Made by a program: the position numbers and the translations under genes. Positions 1 through 8,753 of a DNA stretch of 64,000 bases are shown here, piece after piece (position 1 is the first letter of the stretch; each line of letters starts with the position of its first letter). The notes below the pieces were generated by a model. That model ran no database searches and was not told the DNA's origin. It worked only from the letters and a program-made list of their open reading frames with translations. Source of the DNA: Pectinatus haikarae (GTDB lineage Bacteria; Bacillota; Negativicutes; Selenomonadales; Selenomonadaceae); NCBI RefSeq assembly GCF_015732185.1, contig NZ_WIQM01000001.1, positions 100,105 to 164,104 of the forward strand, in the 5' to 3' direction.

Positions 1-64
1 GGTAAATTCAGTTATTTCACAGAATACATTAATATCAGTTGCGAATGTCCGGCTTAATCAATAA
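1..64 (+). other. Possible 3' end of an upstream gene
   Basis: Two plus-strand frames are open from the window edge and stop at 55-57 and 62-64. Either could be the C-terminus of the gene preceding the folate operon; in related Firmicutes a GTP cyclohydrolase (folE) often sits there. The roughly 20 residues available are not recognisable, so no product is assigned. Confidence 0.2.
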
Positions 65-101
65 ATTTTGCGGAAGAAGGAGCAGGGGAATAATTTAAAG
101 A

Positions 102-596
102 ATGGGAAACTTTTATGACAGACGCAATCTTATTTTATGTCATCCGTTATTTCAAAAGAGCTATAAAAAAATAGTGCATTACGAAAAAGACCGTTCTTTT
201 TGCCGTCATGATATGACACATTTTCTTGATGTAGCACGAATTGCCATGATACTGAATAATAAGGAACAGCTTCAAATAAATGAAGACCTTATTTATGCCG
301 CTGCCTTGCTGCACGATATCGGCAGACATAAACAGTATAAGAATGGAGAAAATCATGCCGCGGCCAGTGTACCGATAGCTGAATGCATTATGAGAGACTG
401 TTCATTTTCTGATGAAGAAACTGAGTCTATAATAAAGGCTATTTCAATGCACCGTAATGAAGAGATTAAAGAGCAGGCTGATCTTTGCGGTTTGCTTTAT
501 CGGGCTGATAAGATGAGCCGCAGCTGTTTTTGCTGCAAGGTTAATGCCAAATGCAGCTGGCCGGAAGAAAAGAAAGGTAATAAGCTTATATATTAG
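102..596 (+). CDS. HD-domain phosphohydrolase of the folate cluster
   Basis: A 164-residue HD-superfamily protein, a metal-dependent phosphohydrolase fold acting on nucleotides or other phosphoesters. The first metal histidine lies in the CRHDMTHF segment (residues 35-42) and the diagnostic HD pair in LLHDIGRH (about residues 69-76); a further His-rich helix (AISMHRNEE) follows. The tail has the C-x2-C-x5-C-x-W pattern ending in EEKK, which I recall from small HD proteins encoded beside folE/folP in clostridia. It precedes folP by 26 bases in the same direction, so an accessory role in pterin or nucleotide turnover is likely, but the substrate is unknown. Its length is normal for the family and it looks intact. 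Confidence 0.75.
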   Translation: MGNFYDRRNLILCHPLFQKSYKKIVHYEKDRSFCRHDMTHFLDVARIAMILNNKEQLQINEDLIYAAALLHDIGRHKQYKNGENHAAASVPIAECIMRDCSFSDEETESIIKAISMHRNEEIKEQADLCGLLYRADKMSRSCFCCKVNAKCSWPEEKKGNKLIY

Positions 597-622
597 AATG
601 AAAAGAAAGGGGCAATATAAAT

Positions 623-1438
623 TTGCTGATAGGCAGGAAAGAATTTATTAACAAAGATAAAACATATATTATGGGAATTCTTAATGTGACACCTGATTCA
701 TTTTCCGATGGCGGAAAATATAATTCCATGCATGATGCTATTGTCCATGCGGAGCAAATGATCGAAGACGGGGCGGATATAATAGATATAGGAGGTGAAT
801 CGACAAGGCCGAATCATATTCAGATAAGTGACGATGAAGAAAAAAAACGTATCTGTCCTGTTATTGAGGAAATAAAGAAGCATGTTGATGTCCCAGTGTC
901 AGTAGATACTTATAAGGCTGAAGTAGCAAAGGCGGCCATTAGTTCAGGAGCTGATTTGATCAATGATATTTGGGGTCTTAAATATGATAAAAAAATGGCG
1001 GGCCTTATTGCTGCCAGCGGGCTACCCTGCTGTCTGATGCACAATCGCAACGATATGAATTATGCCGATTACCTGGAAGATGTGATTGCTGATCTGAGGA
1101 AAATTTTACAGATCGCTGATGATGCAGGAATAAGCAGAGAAAAAATTATTCTTGATCCGGGTATCGGTTTTGCAAAAAGCTATGAAAATAATTTAGCATT
1201 GCTCAAGCATATGGACATCCTGCACGAGCTGAAGCTGCCCCTGCTGCTTGGGACATCACGGAAATCAGTTATCGGTACAGCGCTTGATCTGCCGATTGCC
1301 GAACGAATGGAAGGCACTCTGGTCACTACGGTGCTGGCTGTTTTAAATCGTTATATGTTTGTGCGTGTACATGATGTAAAGGAAAATTATCGTGCCGTGA
1401 AAATGGCAGAAGCCATTATTTCTTCCGGGCTGCAATAA
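623..1438 (+). CDS. folP: Dihydropteroate synthase
   Basis: Condenses 7,8-dihydropterin pyrophosphate with p-aminobenzoate to dihydropteroate in cytoplasmic folate synthesis; it is the sulfonamide target. The TIM-barrel signatures are clear: MGILNVTPDSFSDGG (from residue 17), the pterin loop DIGGESTRP, VSVDTYKAEVAKAA, LMHNR, ILDPGIGFAK and LLLGTSRKSVIG near the C-terminus. At 271 residues it has the usual length. The start is a TTG at 623 with a purine-rich ribosome site at 602-612; the next ATG (671) would cut into the first signature motif, so TTG is preferred. It lies between the HD gene and the folB-folK fusion, forming a compact folate operon. Confidence 0.96.
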   Translation: MLIGRKEFINKDKTYIMGILNVTPDSFSDGGKYNSMHDAIVHAEQMIEDGADIIDIGGESTRPNHIQISDDEEKKRICPVIEEIKKHVDVPVSVDTYKAEVAKAAISSGADLINDIWGLKYDKKMAGLIAASGLPCCLMHNRNDMNYADYLEDVIADLRKILQIADDAGISREKIILDPGIGFAKSYENNLALLKHMDILHELKLPLLLGTSRKSVIGTALDLPIAERMEGTLVTTVLAVLNRYMFVRVHDVKENYRAVKMAEAIISSGLQ

Positions 1439-1460
1439 ATTATAAAGAAACGGAAATGTT

Positions 1461-2300
1461 ATGGACAGTATAATAATAAAAGATTTAAGTGTATATGCTT
1501 ATCATGGCTTTTTGCCGGAAGAAAGAAAATTGGGCCAAAATTTTTATATATCAGCAGAATTATTTGTTGATCTGCGCTCTGCAGGCATGCATGATGATAT
1601 CAGCCAAACGGTAAACTATGCTGCTGTGTGCGGTTTTATAAATGAATATACACGGGTGCACCCGGCAAAGCTTATAGAAACGGCGGCTGAACAATTGGCT
1701 GAGCAGATATTGCTGAGCTTTCCGGCGATTGAAGAAGTTTCTCTTTCAATAAAAAAGCCAAGCGCACCGATAGGATTGCCTCTGCAGTATGTTTCAGTCA
1801 AAATAAACCGTAAATGGCATGAAGCTTTTATTGCCTTCGGTTCAAATATTGGCAATAGAGAAGGATATATAAATTATGCGATTGAAGAGCTTCGGCATGT
1901 GGTGCGGATAAAGCTGGAGGCTGTTTCTCCTTTTTATGCCTCTACTCCTTACGGCGGTGTTGAGCAAAGTAATTTTATCAATGGAGCACTGAGGCTTAGT
2001 ACACTCTTGCTGCCGCTTGAACTGCTTGACCTGCTGCAGAAAATTGAGCGGGGGGCCAAAAGAAAACGCGATATTCATTGGGGCCCGCGCACCTTGGATC
2101 TTGATATACTTCTTTACGATGATAAGATTATCAATAATGATAAGCTTATATTACCCCATCCCGATATGGCAAATCGGGATTTTGTTATGAAGCCGATGGC
2201 CCAGCTGGTTCCGCAGAAGCTGCATCCTGTTCTGAATAAGTCAATGCAGGCATTATATGATGCTATTCCGCACGACCAACTACATATATATAGGAGCTGA
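1461..2300 (+). CDS. folBK: Dihydroneopterin aldolase / HPPK fusion
   Basis: A bifunctional enzyme for the two steps before FolP. Residues 1 to about 118 are dihydroneopterin aldolase (YAYHGFLPEERKLGQNF, the tetramer-forming SLSIKKPSAPIGLPLQYVSV end). Residues about 121-279 are 6-hydroxymethyl-dihydropterin pyrophosphokinase: AFGSNIGNREGYI at the domain start, YASTPYGGVEQSNFING, and WGPRTLDLDILLYDD with the ATP/metal acidic residues, then LPHPDMANRDFV. Fused FolB-FolK occurs in several Firmicute groups; here the join is tight, with VKINRKWHEAFIAFGS leading directly from one to the other. It starts 22 bases after folP and nearly touches the next gene. Confidence 0.95.
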   Translation: MDSIIIKDLSVYAYHGFLPEERKLGQNFYISAELFVDLRSAGMHDDISQTVNYAAVCGFINEYTRVHPAKLIETAAEQLAEQILLSFPAIEEVSLSIKKPSAPIGLPLQYVSVKINRKWHEAFIAFGSNIGNREGYINYAIEELRHVVRIKLEAVSPFYASTPYGGVEQSNFINGALRLSTLLLPLELLDLLQKIERGAKRKRDIHWGPRTLDLDILLYDDKIINNDKLILPHPDMANRDFVMKPMAQLVPQKLHPVLNKSMQALYDAIPHDQLHIYRS

Positions 2301-2306
2301 ATAATT

Positions 2307-3383
2307 ATGAGCACCACGACTTTTTTATCAAATTATACTGTCGGCGCTGACGCATATGGAAAAATTCCGTTGATATGCGGATACGGCGGCAGGACTGCTG
2401 TTGTTATCGGCGGTAAAACAGCAATGGAAAAAGTCAAAAATAAACTTATTGAGGCAGTAAGAGGGACTTGCGTTGAAATAACGGATTTTATCTGGTTCGG
2501 CGGCAATGCCACTCATAAAAATATTGGAGTATTGTTGAATAATGAGGCAGTAAAAAAAGCAGATATGATATTTGCTGTCGGCGGCGGCAGAGCTGTGGAT
2601 ACGGCAAAAGCAGCAGCGGACAAGCTTGGTAAACTGGTTTTTACTTTTCCTACGATTGCTTCTAATTGTGCTGCGGTTACATCTTTGTGTATATTATATA
2701 ATGAAGATGGTTCTTTCGGAGAATTTTATTTTGGACGCAATCCGGCAGTACATGCATTTATAGACACCGAAATAATAATGGCGGCACCTTTAAAGTATTT
2801 GAGGGCGGGTATAGGTGATGCGCTTTCCAAACAGTATGAAGCCGAATTTAATTCGCGCGGTGACGAAACGGATCATGAAAATGCACTGGGACTGCAGATA
2901 AGCCGCAACTGTTCATCACTGCTTTTAAAATATGGACTGCAGGCTCTCAGAGATGCTGATAACGGTGTCATCAGCGGTGCTCTCGAACAAACAGCGCTGA
3001 CTATTATTATTAATACGGGACTGGTGTCTTTGCTGGTGAAAAATTATTATAACAGCAGCATGGCACATGCCGTTTATATAGCTTGTACACAGCTGCCGGA
3101 ATGTAAGCTGCATATGCATGGTGAGATAGTAGCTTATGGAGTTTTGTTTTTGCTGACACTTGATATGCAGATACAGGAACGAAACAGGGTATATGCTTTT
3201 AATAAAGAAGCGGGGCTGCCTCTTTGCCTTGCTGATATAACGATAAAATATGAAGTCCTTGACAAATTTATTGCAGATGTGGCTGAGGACAGATATTTGG
3301 AACATGCACCATATAGCATAAGTCGCCAGAAAATACAAAAGGCAATTGATGAGCTGGAGCAATATCATCAATCTCAATCGTGA
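2307..3383 (+). CDS. Iron-containing alcohol dehydrogenase family oxidoreductase
   Basis: A 358-residue member of the group III (iron-activated) alcohol dehydrogenase/glycerol dehydrogenase family, NAD(P)-dependent and cytoplasmic. The dinucleotide motif is AVGGGRAVDTAKAAAD (about residue 90). Metal ligands are the Asp of GIGDALSK and the histidines of SSMAHAVY and LHMHGEIVAYG. The overall layout resembles GldA-like oxidoreductases, but the substrate (glycerol, glycerol-1-phosphate or another alcohol) cannot be read from the sequence. It begins 6 bases after folBK and ends before the 3412-3450 hairpin, so it is very probably co-transcribed with the folate genes; no folate role for this family is established. 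Confidence 0.85.
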   Translation: MSTTTFLSNYTVGADAYGKIPLICGYGGRTAVVIGGKTAMEKVKNKLIEAVRGTCVEITDFIWFGGNATHKNIGVLLNNEAVKKADMIFAVGGGRAVDTAKAAADKLGKLVFTFPTIASNCAAVTSLCILYNEDGSFGEFYFGRNPAVHAFIDTEIIMAAPLKYLRAGIGDALSKQYEAEFNSRGDETDHENALGLQISRNCSSLLLKYGLQALRDADNGVISGALEQTALTIIINTGLVSLLVKNYYNSSMAHAVYIACTQLPECKLHMHGEIVAYGVLFLLTLDMQIQERNRVYAFNKEAGLPLCLADITIKYEVLDKFIADVAEDRYLEHAPYSISRQKIQKAIDELEQYHQSQS

Positions 3384-3411
3384 CAGCAGATCATAAAAAT
3401 TAAAGAACAAT

Positions 3412-3450
3412 AAAATATGCCGGAGATTTTTTAAGTCTCCGGCATATTTT
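3412..3450. terminator. Strong bidirectional terminator
   Basis: A perfect 15-bp inverted repeat (AAAATATGCCGGAGA and its complement) with a 9-base loop. A/T runs on both sides would give U-rich tails in either direction. It separates the plus-strand folate operon from the minus-strand SIMPL gene, so it can serve both converging units. Confidence 0.88.
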
Positions 3451-3483
3451 ATATCGATTTTGTATTTAGCCAATTGTGCATGC

Positions 3484-4194
3484 TCAATTTATTTCAAACG
3501 TAACGGAAATTCTTGCTGTTACATTCAGATCCTTGGCATTGATTGGTGTGGTTGTGGACATATCAGTTGACATGGCCTTTAAGCTGACATTTGAAGCACG
3601 GTAGTTTTCTATATATATATTGCTTTCACTGGCGCTGACGACATTAACGATGCTTTTACCCAAGCCGTCAGCTATAGTCCGAGCCTTTCCCTTAGCATCC
3701 AGAACAGCTGCTTTTATGGCAGAATCCTTATATTTCTTTTCATCTTTCAAACCGAATTTAACAGAATTAATATTATTTGCACCATTTCTTACAGCAGTAT
3801 CTATTATGCTGCCGATCTGATTTATGTCAGCAGTAGTGACTATAACAGTATTTTCCGCCTTGTACTGACTTATGAGCTGACTATTGTCCTTGTCATATAC
3901 AGGATAGAAATTATATGAAGATGTTTTTATATCGCTTTCCGTTAAGCCAATATTATAAAGCGCATTTTGGATTTTTGTCATTACGGCAGCATTTGATTGA
4001 GCAGCTACCTGTGCTGTTTCTCCTGTAGTTTCTATACCAATTTCAACAGAGACCTGATCGGGAGTGACAGTAAAATCTGATTCACCCTGTACGCTGATGG
4101 TGCGCGGTGCACTCTCAGCATTGACCACTGTCTGCCCCAAAGAAAAACAGAATAAGAAAACACTCATAAAAAACATTGCATAAAATTTTTTCAT
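3484..4194 (-). CDS. Exported SIMPL-domain (DUF541) protein
   Basis: A 236-residue secreted or periplasmic protein. A signal peptide is evident (Lys-Lys, hydrophobic core FMSVFLFCFSL, likely cleavage after VVNA near residue 26). The remainder is one SIMPL domain, starting RTISVQGESDFTVTPDQVSVEIGIET and ending in a hydrophobic beta strand (ARISVTFEIN). SIMPL proteins are linked in some bacteria to envelope stress and protection from oxidative damage, but no enzymatic activity is established. The ribosome site AAGGAGATG sits just before the ATG. It is a single gene, with the hairpin at 3412-3450 downstream. Confidence 0.88.
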   Translation of the reverse strand: MKKFYAMFFMSVFLFCFSLGQTVVNAESAPRTISVQGESDFTVTPDQVSVEIGIETTGETAQVAAQSNAAVMTKIQNALYNIGLTESDIKTSSYNFYPVYDKDNSQLISQYKAENTVIVTTADINQIGSIIDTAVRNGANNINSVKFGLKDEKKYKDSAIKAAVLDAKGKARTIADGLGKSIVNVVSASESNIYIENYRASNVSLKAMSTDMSTTTPINAKDLNVTARISVTFEIN

Positions 4195-4248
4195 AATGAT
4201 TCATCTCCTTGTATTATATATGATTATCCAGTCATCTGAAGAAAAAAG

Positions 4249-5355
4249 TCAGACGTTGAAACGGAAATAAGTGACATCGCCGTCCTGCATGATATAGTCT
4301 TTTCCCTCCAGGCGTACCTGTCCTTTTTCCTTGGCCGTGTTTGTGCTGCCGGCCGCTACGAGATCATCGTAGGATACTATTTCAGCCCGAATAAAGCCGC
4401 GCTCTATATCTGTATGAATTTTTCCTGCAGCCTGAGGTGCTTTTGTGCCTCGGGTTATCGTCCATGCTCTGCATTCATCGGGACCGGCTGTCAGGAATGT
4501 CAAAAGACCCAGTAATTTAAAGGCACCCTTTATCAATTTGTCAAGGCCGGATTCGTCCAACCCCAGTTCCTGTAAAAACTCTCCGGCTTCTTCTTCGTCC
4601 AGCTCAGCTATTTCTGATTCTACTTTTGCGGAAATCGCGACAACTTCGGCTTTTTCGTGGGCCGCATATTCTTTGACCTTCTGGACATAGAGATTTTCCT
4701 TATCTGCGGAAGCAGCCTCGTCCTCTGCTACATTTGCTATGAATAAGGCTGGTTTCATAGTGAGCAGATTCAAGTCCCGCAGGATTATTTCTTCATCTTC
4801 AGTGAGCTCCACACGACGTGCCGGCTTACCGTCTGAAAGTACTTCATAAACTTTTTTGAGCATCGCTTCTTCTGCCTTTGCTTCTTTTGCGCCGCTTTTT
4901 GCTGCTCTGCTTGCTTTTTCAAGACGTTTTTCCACCGTTTCCATATCGGCAAGGCAAAGTTCTGTATTGATTATTTCTATATCACGCAGCGGATCAATAG
5001 AACCCTCCACATGCGTTATATTACCGTCGTTAAAACAGCGCACCACATGCGCAACCGCATCTACCTGGCGAATATGCGACAAAAATTTATTGCCGAGGCC
5101 CTCTCCCTGCGCCGCACCTTTTACCAATCCTGCTATATCGACAAAACGAATAGATGCAGGTGTGGTTTTCTTTGATTTATACATTTCATGCAGCACCTGA
5201 AGGCGTTTATCAGGTACATCGACAACACCGACATTAGGTTCTATTGTGCAAAAAGGATAATTAGCTGCTTCAGCGCCTGCCTTTGTTATAGCATTAAATA
5301 AAGTGCTCTTTCCTACATTGGGGAGTCCGACGATCCCAACTTCCAAATTACTCAA
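4249..5355 (-). CDS. ychF: YchF/Ola1-type ribosome-associated ATPase
   Basis: A 368-residue TRAFAC-class P-loop NTPase, of the subgroup that prefers ATP over GTP. Motifs: G1 GLPNVGKSTLFNAI (residues 10-23), switch region FVDIAGLVKGAAQGEGLGN, and the NxxE-type base motif in place of NKxD (FIANVAEDE). The middle coiled-coil domain and the C-terminal TGS domain (about 280-365, with the sequence TFLTAGPDECRAWTI) are complete. YchF binds ribosomes and affects stress responses; in enterobacteria it dampens catalase. RBS is AGGAGAATTT before the ATG. It is unusually well conserved and the call is secure. Confidence 0.97.
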   Translation of the reverse strand: MSNLEVGIVGLPNVGKSTLFNAITKAGAEAANYPFCTIEPNVGVVDVPDKRLQVLHEMYKSKKTTPASIRFVDIAGLVKGAAQGEGLGNKFLSHIRQVDAVAHVVRCFNDGNITHVEGSIDPLRDIEIINTELCLADMETVEKRLEKASRAAKSGAKEAKAEEAMLKKVYEVLSDGKPARRVELTEDEEIILRDLNLLTMKPALFIANVAEDEAASADKENLYVQKVKEYAAHEKAEVVAISAKVESEIAELDEEEAGEFLQELGLDESGLDKLIKGAFKLLGLLTFLTAGPDECRAWTITRGTKAPQAAGKIHTDIERGFIRAEIVSYDDLVAAGSTNTAKEKGQVRLEGKDYIMQDGDVTYFRFNV

Positions 5356-5427
5356 AATAAATTCTCCTCTGTCATTTTTTATTTTACTTTATTATACATT
5401 GCTCTGCATAAAATTAAAAGTGCGGCA

Positions 5428-7437
5428 TTATTGTGAATCAGCTGCAAGTTTTAAAACAGCGGAATCTATCTTATCTCCGTATTCTGCTTTCCACCAGGAA
5501 ACGGCTCTGATGGCATCAGCGTATTGTAAAATTGCTGCAGAATCCTGTGTTGTACCGGTTTCTGCGAACACTTCAGGGATAAATTGGTCTTCTTCGGTTT
5601 TTCCGATACTATTATTTGTTATGGCAAATGCATAGTTTGCGCCTATTTTATTATTGAGAGTCAGACTCCTGCCGACTGAATAATACGTGAATCCTTTTGG
5701 TGCTATCAATTCGACTAGAGTCGGAAATATATCTATTTGACTGCCAGCGGCATCTTTGGGCAGCAGATTCCTGCTGATTCCGCGTCCGTTGATAATGAAA
5801 GGAATTGCATAACGTTTATACATAGAAGGATTTTTCTCTATATTATAACGGTCTGCATGATCGCCTACTATTATAAAAAGACTGTCCGGGTATTTATTTT
5901 TCATTGCATCAATAAAATCTGCCAGCATTTTGTCTGCATACCAAAAGTGACCTAGTTCTTTCAAAAGCTGCTCATCATTCCTGTACTGCGGAGCGAGAGC
6001 GTCTGTCACCTGCCCGGAAGGAAAGTCATTTGCCTTTAAATCTACTTCAAAAGGCGAATGATTAGAAACATTTAAAATTACATTGAAGGAACTCGATTCA
6101 TCGGTATTGGCGAGTACAAAATTGTACAGATCTTTATCGTCTGCTCCCCAAACACTGCCCTTGGATGTTTCCGTGAGATCGTTCCTGCTGTAGAAATTAT
6201 CAAACCCCTGTGCTTTTGTAAACTTTTCTATATTTTCCCATGAGGATGGCCCGGCATAATAAAAATTAGGCGCATAGCCAAGTTTTTTCATCTGCGGTGC
6301 CGTTGCCGTGGAATAAGGCTCTTTCATTTTATCTACCATTGTAGTCAGATAAAGATTTGCATCGGCAAAATTTGTCACTGTTCCCATCAATGCATTTACT
6401 GTACTGGAGCCGTTGGGAAGAAAAGAAGAACAATATGCTGTATCCTTTTGTGCAATCAGCTCTTTCACACCGTCTGCTATATGAAGATCGGCATATTCAT
6501 CCAAGAGAGGCCAATTTGCATAGCTTTCTGAAATTATTAAAAAAATATGTCCAGGTTTTTTTATGATTGCTCCTTGTGCCTGTTTCACCAGATAATGATC
6601 TATACTGCTGTTGCCGGTTTTTTTACCGCTCAAAGCAGCTGCAAACTGCTTTACATCTTCTGCCGTATAACTAAGACCATTGCTGCCGGCATTTCGTTGC
6701 TGCATACGATAGGCACGATAAATTGCCTGTCCGTCATCAAGAATGACTTCATTTAAAAAAGCATCCTTTGTTATTGCTGAATTTTCCCAATCTATTTGTG
6801 ATTGCCAGCTCCAGCTGCCGCCAAATAAGGAAAAACGGGCCAATAAAAAAATGATCAACAGAAATAGCACTCTGCCATTCAAATGCTCGGGTAAAATTTT
6901 TGACACATTCAGCACCAAAAATTTTTTCCATAAGAAAAATAATATTGCAGCAAAAAAAACGGCGCCTGATAAGCGTACGGGCAAAGAAAACTGTTCTATC
7001 ATAGTCTGGAAAAGAGCGGACCAATCTTCATGGACGGCAGTAAAAAGCATCTGGTTGAAGCCACTGTGATAAACACGATAATACGGAAATCTGGCAGCAA
7101 ATAAAATGCATGCTATAGCCAATTCCAGCAGCACTGCCACATTCATTAATATAGTTCCCCAGCGCACAGAAAAAATACGTCCCAAAAGCAGAGCAAAAAG
7201 GGCAACTGAAACCATGATGCCAACAGTCTGCATACTCATTCGCATTCCCAAAAACAGAGCGTTTTCTATGTCTGTGAAATTACTCTGTTCCGATATATAA
7301 TCATGCATATTTATGATGAAGACTATTCTGAAGAAAGATAATATCAACCAAAAATATAAATAGCATTTTAATCCTTTTATAAGAACGTTAAAAATTTCAT
7401 TCCATTTATTTTCCGATAATGAAAATTTCCTAAACAT
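5428..7437 (-). CDS. LTA-synthase-like membrane sulfatase-fold phosphotransferase
   Basis: A 669-residue protein. About five hydrophobic segments occupy residues 20-220 (for example FWLILSFFRIVFI and VALFALLLGRIF), and an extracytoplasmic alkaline-phosphatase/sulfatase-fold domain fills about residues 290-600. HIFLIISESYANW carries the first metal acidic residue, NGSSTVNALMGT holds the probable nucleophilic Thr, and FIIVGDHADRYN gives the Asp-His metal pair. This layout matches LtaS/MdoB/EptA-like enzymes that move phosphoglycerol or phosphoethanolamine onto envelope glycans or lipids. In a diderm host an OpgB- or Ept-like role is as plausible as true LTA synthesis. It is a monocistronic unit downstream-adjacent to ychF. 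Confidence 0.82.
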   Translation of the reverse strand: MFRKFSLSENKWNEIFNVLIKGLKCYLYFWLILSFFRIVFIINMHDYISEQSNFTDIENALFLGMRMSMQTVGIMVSVALFALLLGRIFSVRWGTILMNVAVLLELAIACILFAARFPYYRVYHSGFNQMLFTAVHEDWSALFQTMIEQFSLPVRLSGAVFFAAILFFLWKKFLVLNVSKILPEHLNGRVLFLLIIFLLARFSLFGGSWSWQSQIDWENSAITKDAFLNEVILDDGQAIYRAYRMQQRNAGSNGLSYTAEDVKQFAAALSGKKTGNSSIDHYLVKQAQGAIIKKPGHIFLIISESYANWPLLDEYADLHIADGVKELIAQKDTAYCSSFLPNGSSTVNALMGTVTNFADANLYLTTMVDKMKEPYSTATAPQMKKLGYAPNFYYAGPSSWENIEKFTKAQGFDNFYSRNDLTETSKGSVWGADDKDLYNFVLANTDESSSFNVILNVSNHSPFEVDLKANDFPSGQVTDALAPQYRNDEQLLKELGHFWYADKMLADFIDAMKNKYPDSLFIIVGDHADRYNIEKNPSMYKRYAIPFIINGRGISRNLLPKDAAGSQIDIFPTLVELIAPKGFTYYSVGRSLTLNNKIGANYAFAITNNSIGKTEEDQFIPEVFAETGTTQDSAAILQYADAIRAVSWWKAEYGDKIDSAVLKLAADSQ

Positions 7438-7605
7438 ATAAATACGCTGCCTCTCCTATTGAAATCAACACGTGCCATATTAACACATCACTATTAACTA
7501 AGCAAGATACTGACGCTGTGTTATACAGACTGCTTTATATATTTTACAATTAATATTTTAAAATATATCGAAAATAACCTGCTTTATGTTAAAATAAACT
7601 TATCG

Positions 7606-7635
7606 TTGATTTGTTCTGGGAAGATATAGTATAGT
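7606..7635 (+). promoter_or_regulatory. Sigma-70-type promoter for the 7671 gene
   Basis: TTGATT at 7606-7611 and TATAGT at 7630-7635, spaced by 18 bases, lie 36 bases before the ATG, with the RBS GGAAAGGAA between. The rest of the 7438-7605 gap is A/T-rich and shows nothing else I can name. Confidence 0.55.
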
Positions 7636-7670
7636 AAAAGTTAAACTTGTGGAAAGGAACGTTATAATTC

Positions 7671-8720
7671 ATGGCCTGGCATAGATTTAAAGTAAAGGGC
7701 AAGCATTACATGACTAAGCGCATGCGTACACTTGATGTTATAGCACGTTCAGATGTAGCCGCAAAGCAGAGAGCTATCAGCAAGAAACTCCTGCCGCCTT
7801 TCATTTGCGAAGAGATAGATTTTGAACCGCCGTCGGAAAAGTTGCTTGAAGAGGCTGTATTACAGGGGATTGCAGTTCCGGAAAATGCCAGCGGTGATGA
7901 TGTGAACAGCCTTATTGAAAGTAAAAATGATATTGCACCACCGGCTGGGCTTATTGCATTTGCGGAAAGATGGGATATTTATTTTTCTCAGTATATCGGT
8001 AATAAAGCTCTTTTTAATATTACTTTCAAAAATCTGCCGCAGGAAAGCAGCTCAGCTTTCTTTGTTTTTTCTGTATATAAGTTCCTATCCAAGGACAAGA
8101 AGACAAATCTGGATACACATCCTTACAGAGAGATTTTTTATAAATTTGCTGCTGTAGCAGCAAATGATACACGTCTGCTTCGTTCGATCGCCAACTATAA
8201 GGGGGAAAATCTTTGTGCTTTTGGCACGACTGAAGGACTGCCTGCTGATTATAAGGCAGGTGGAGTCAGAACTATTGCCTATAAAACAGCGGCAGCTTTT
8301 ATAGAAGAATATTTTGATGATAATTATCAGCCGCGTGCACTGAAAGATAGCAGTCAATCTCAGCTGGATAAAAGCGGGCAGGAAAAATCAATACTGAGTT
8401 CAATAACACCTGCTTCAACCGTGAAATCTGAAAAAAACAGGGAGATTTCTCCGGCCGTCTTTATTCTGTCTAAAACTGATACATTTGTGCCGACAAGGGC
8501 CATAGAATTGAAAAATAAAATAGTAAAGATACCGGATTTAGAAAATAAAGCTGCGGCTGATCTGCCCATATATTCGCAAAAAGCCGAACCGGTAAGAACT
8601 CCCATGCGTTATGAACCAACAAATAATTTGGAAAAAAAATTTCTGGATAAATCGGGATGCTTGGCTATGCTGGCAGTACTGGTCATCATTGTAGTTATTA
8701 TTGTTTTCCTGTTATTTTAA
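7671..8720 (+). CDS. Unrecognised tail-anchored membrane protein
   Basis: A 349-residue protein without a family I can name. Residues about 1-40 are basic. Residues about 53-85 (PPSEKLLEEAVLQGIAVPEN) resemble the short helical module 'EKQ..YA..LGI.IPE.A...D...LI' found in assorted phage and HIRAN-domain proteins. Residues about 95-215 form a folded, mixed alpha/beta-looking region. A polar, Ser/Lys/Pro-containing linker (215-325) follows, and one hydrophobic helix (AMLAVLVIIVVIIVFLLF) closes the chain, so the bulk is probably cytoplasmic and C-terminally anchored. It is followed 33 bases later by an exported protein, and the two probably form an operon. Function unknown. Confidence 0.6.
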   Translation: MAWHRFKVKGKHYMTKRMRTLDVIARSDVAAKQRAISKKLLPPFICEEIDFEPPSEKLLEEAVLQGIAVPENASGDDVNSLIESKNDIAPPAGLIAFAERWDIYFSQYIGNKALFNITFKNLPQESSSAFFVFSVYKFLSKDKKTNLDTHPYREIFYKFAAVAANDTRLLRSIANYKGENLCAFGTTEGLPADYKAGGVRTIAYKTAAAFIEEYFDDNYQPRALKDSSQSQLDKSGQEKSILSSITPASTVKSEKNREISPAVFILSKTDTFVPTRAIELKNKIVKIPDLENKAAADLPIYSQKAEPVRTPMRYEPTNNLEKKFLDKSGCLAMLAVLVIIVVIIVFLLF

Positions 8721-8753
8721 ATTTGTTTGATTTATTATTGAGGTGATTGAAAT

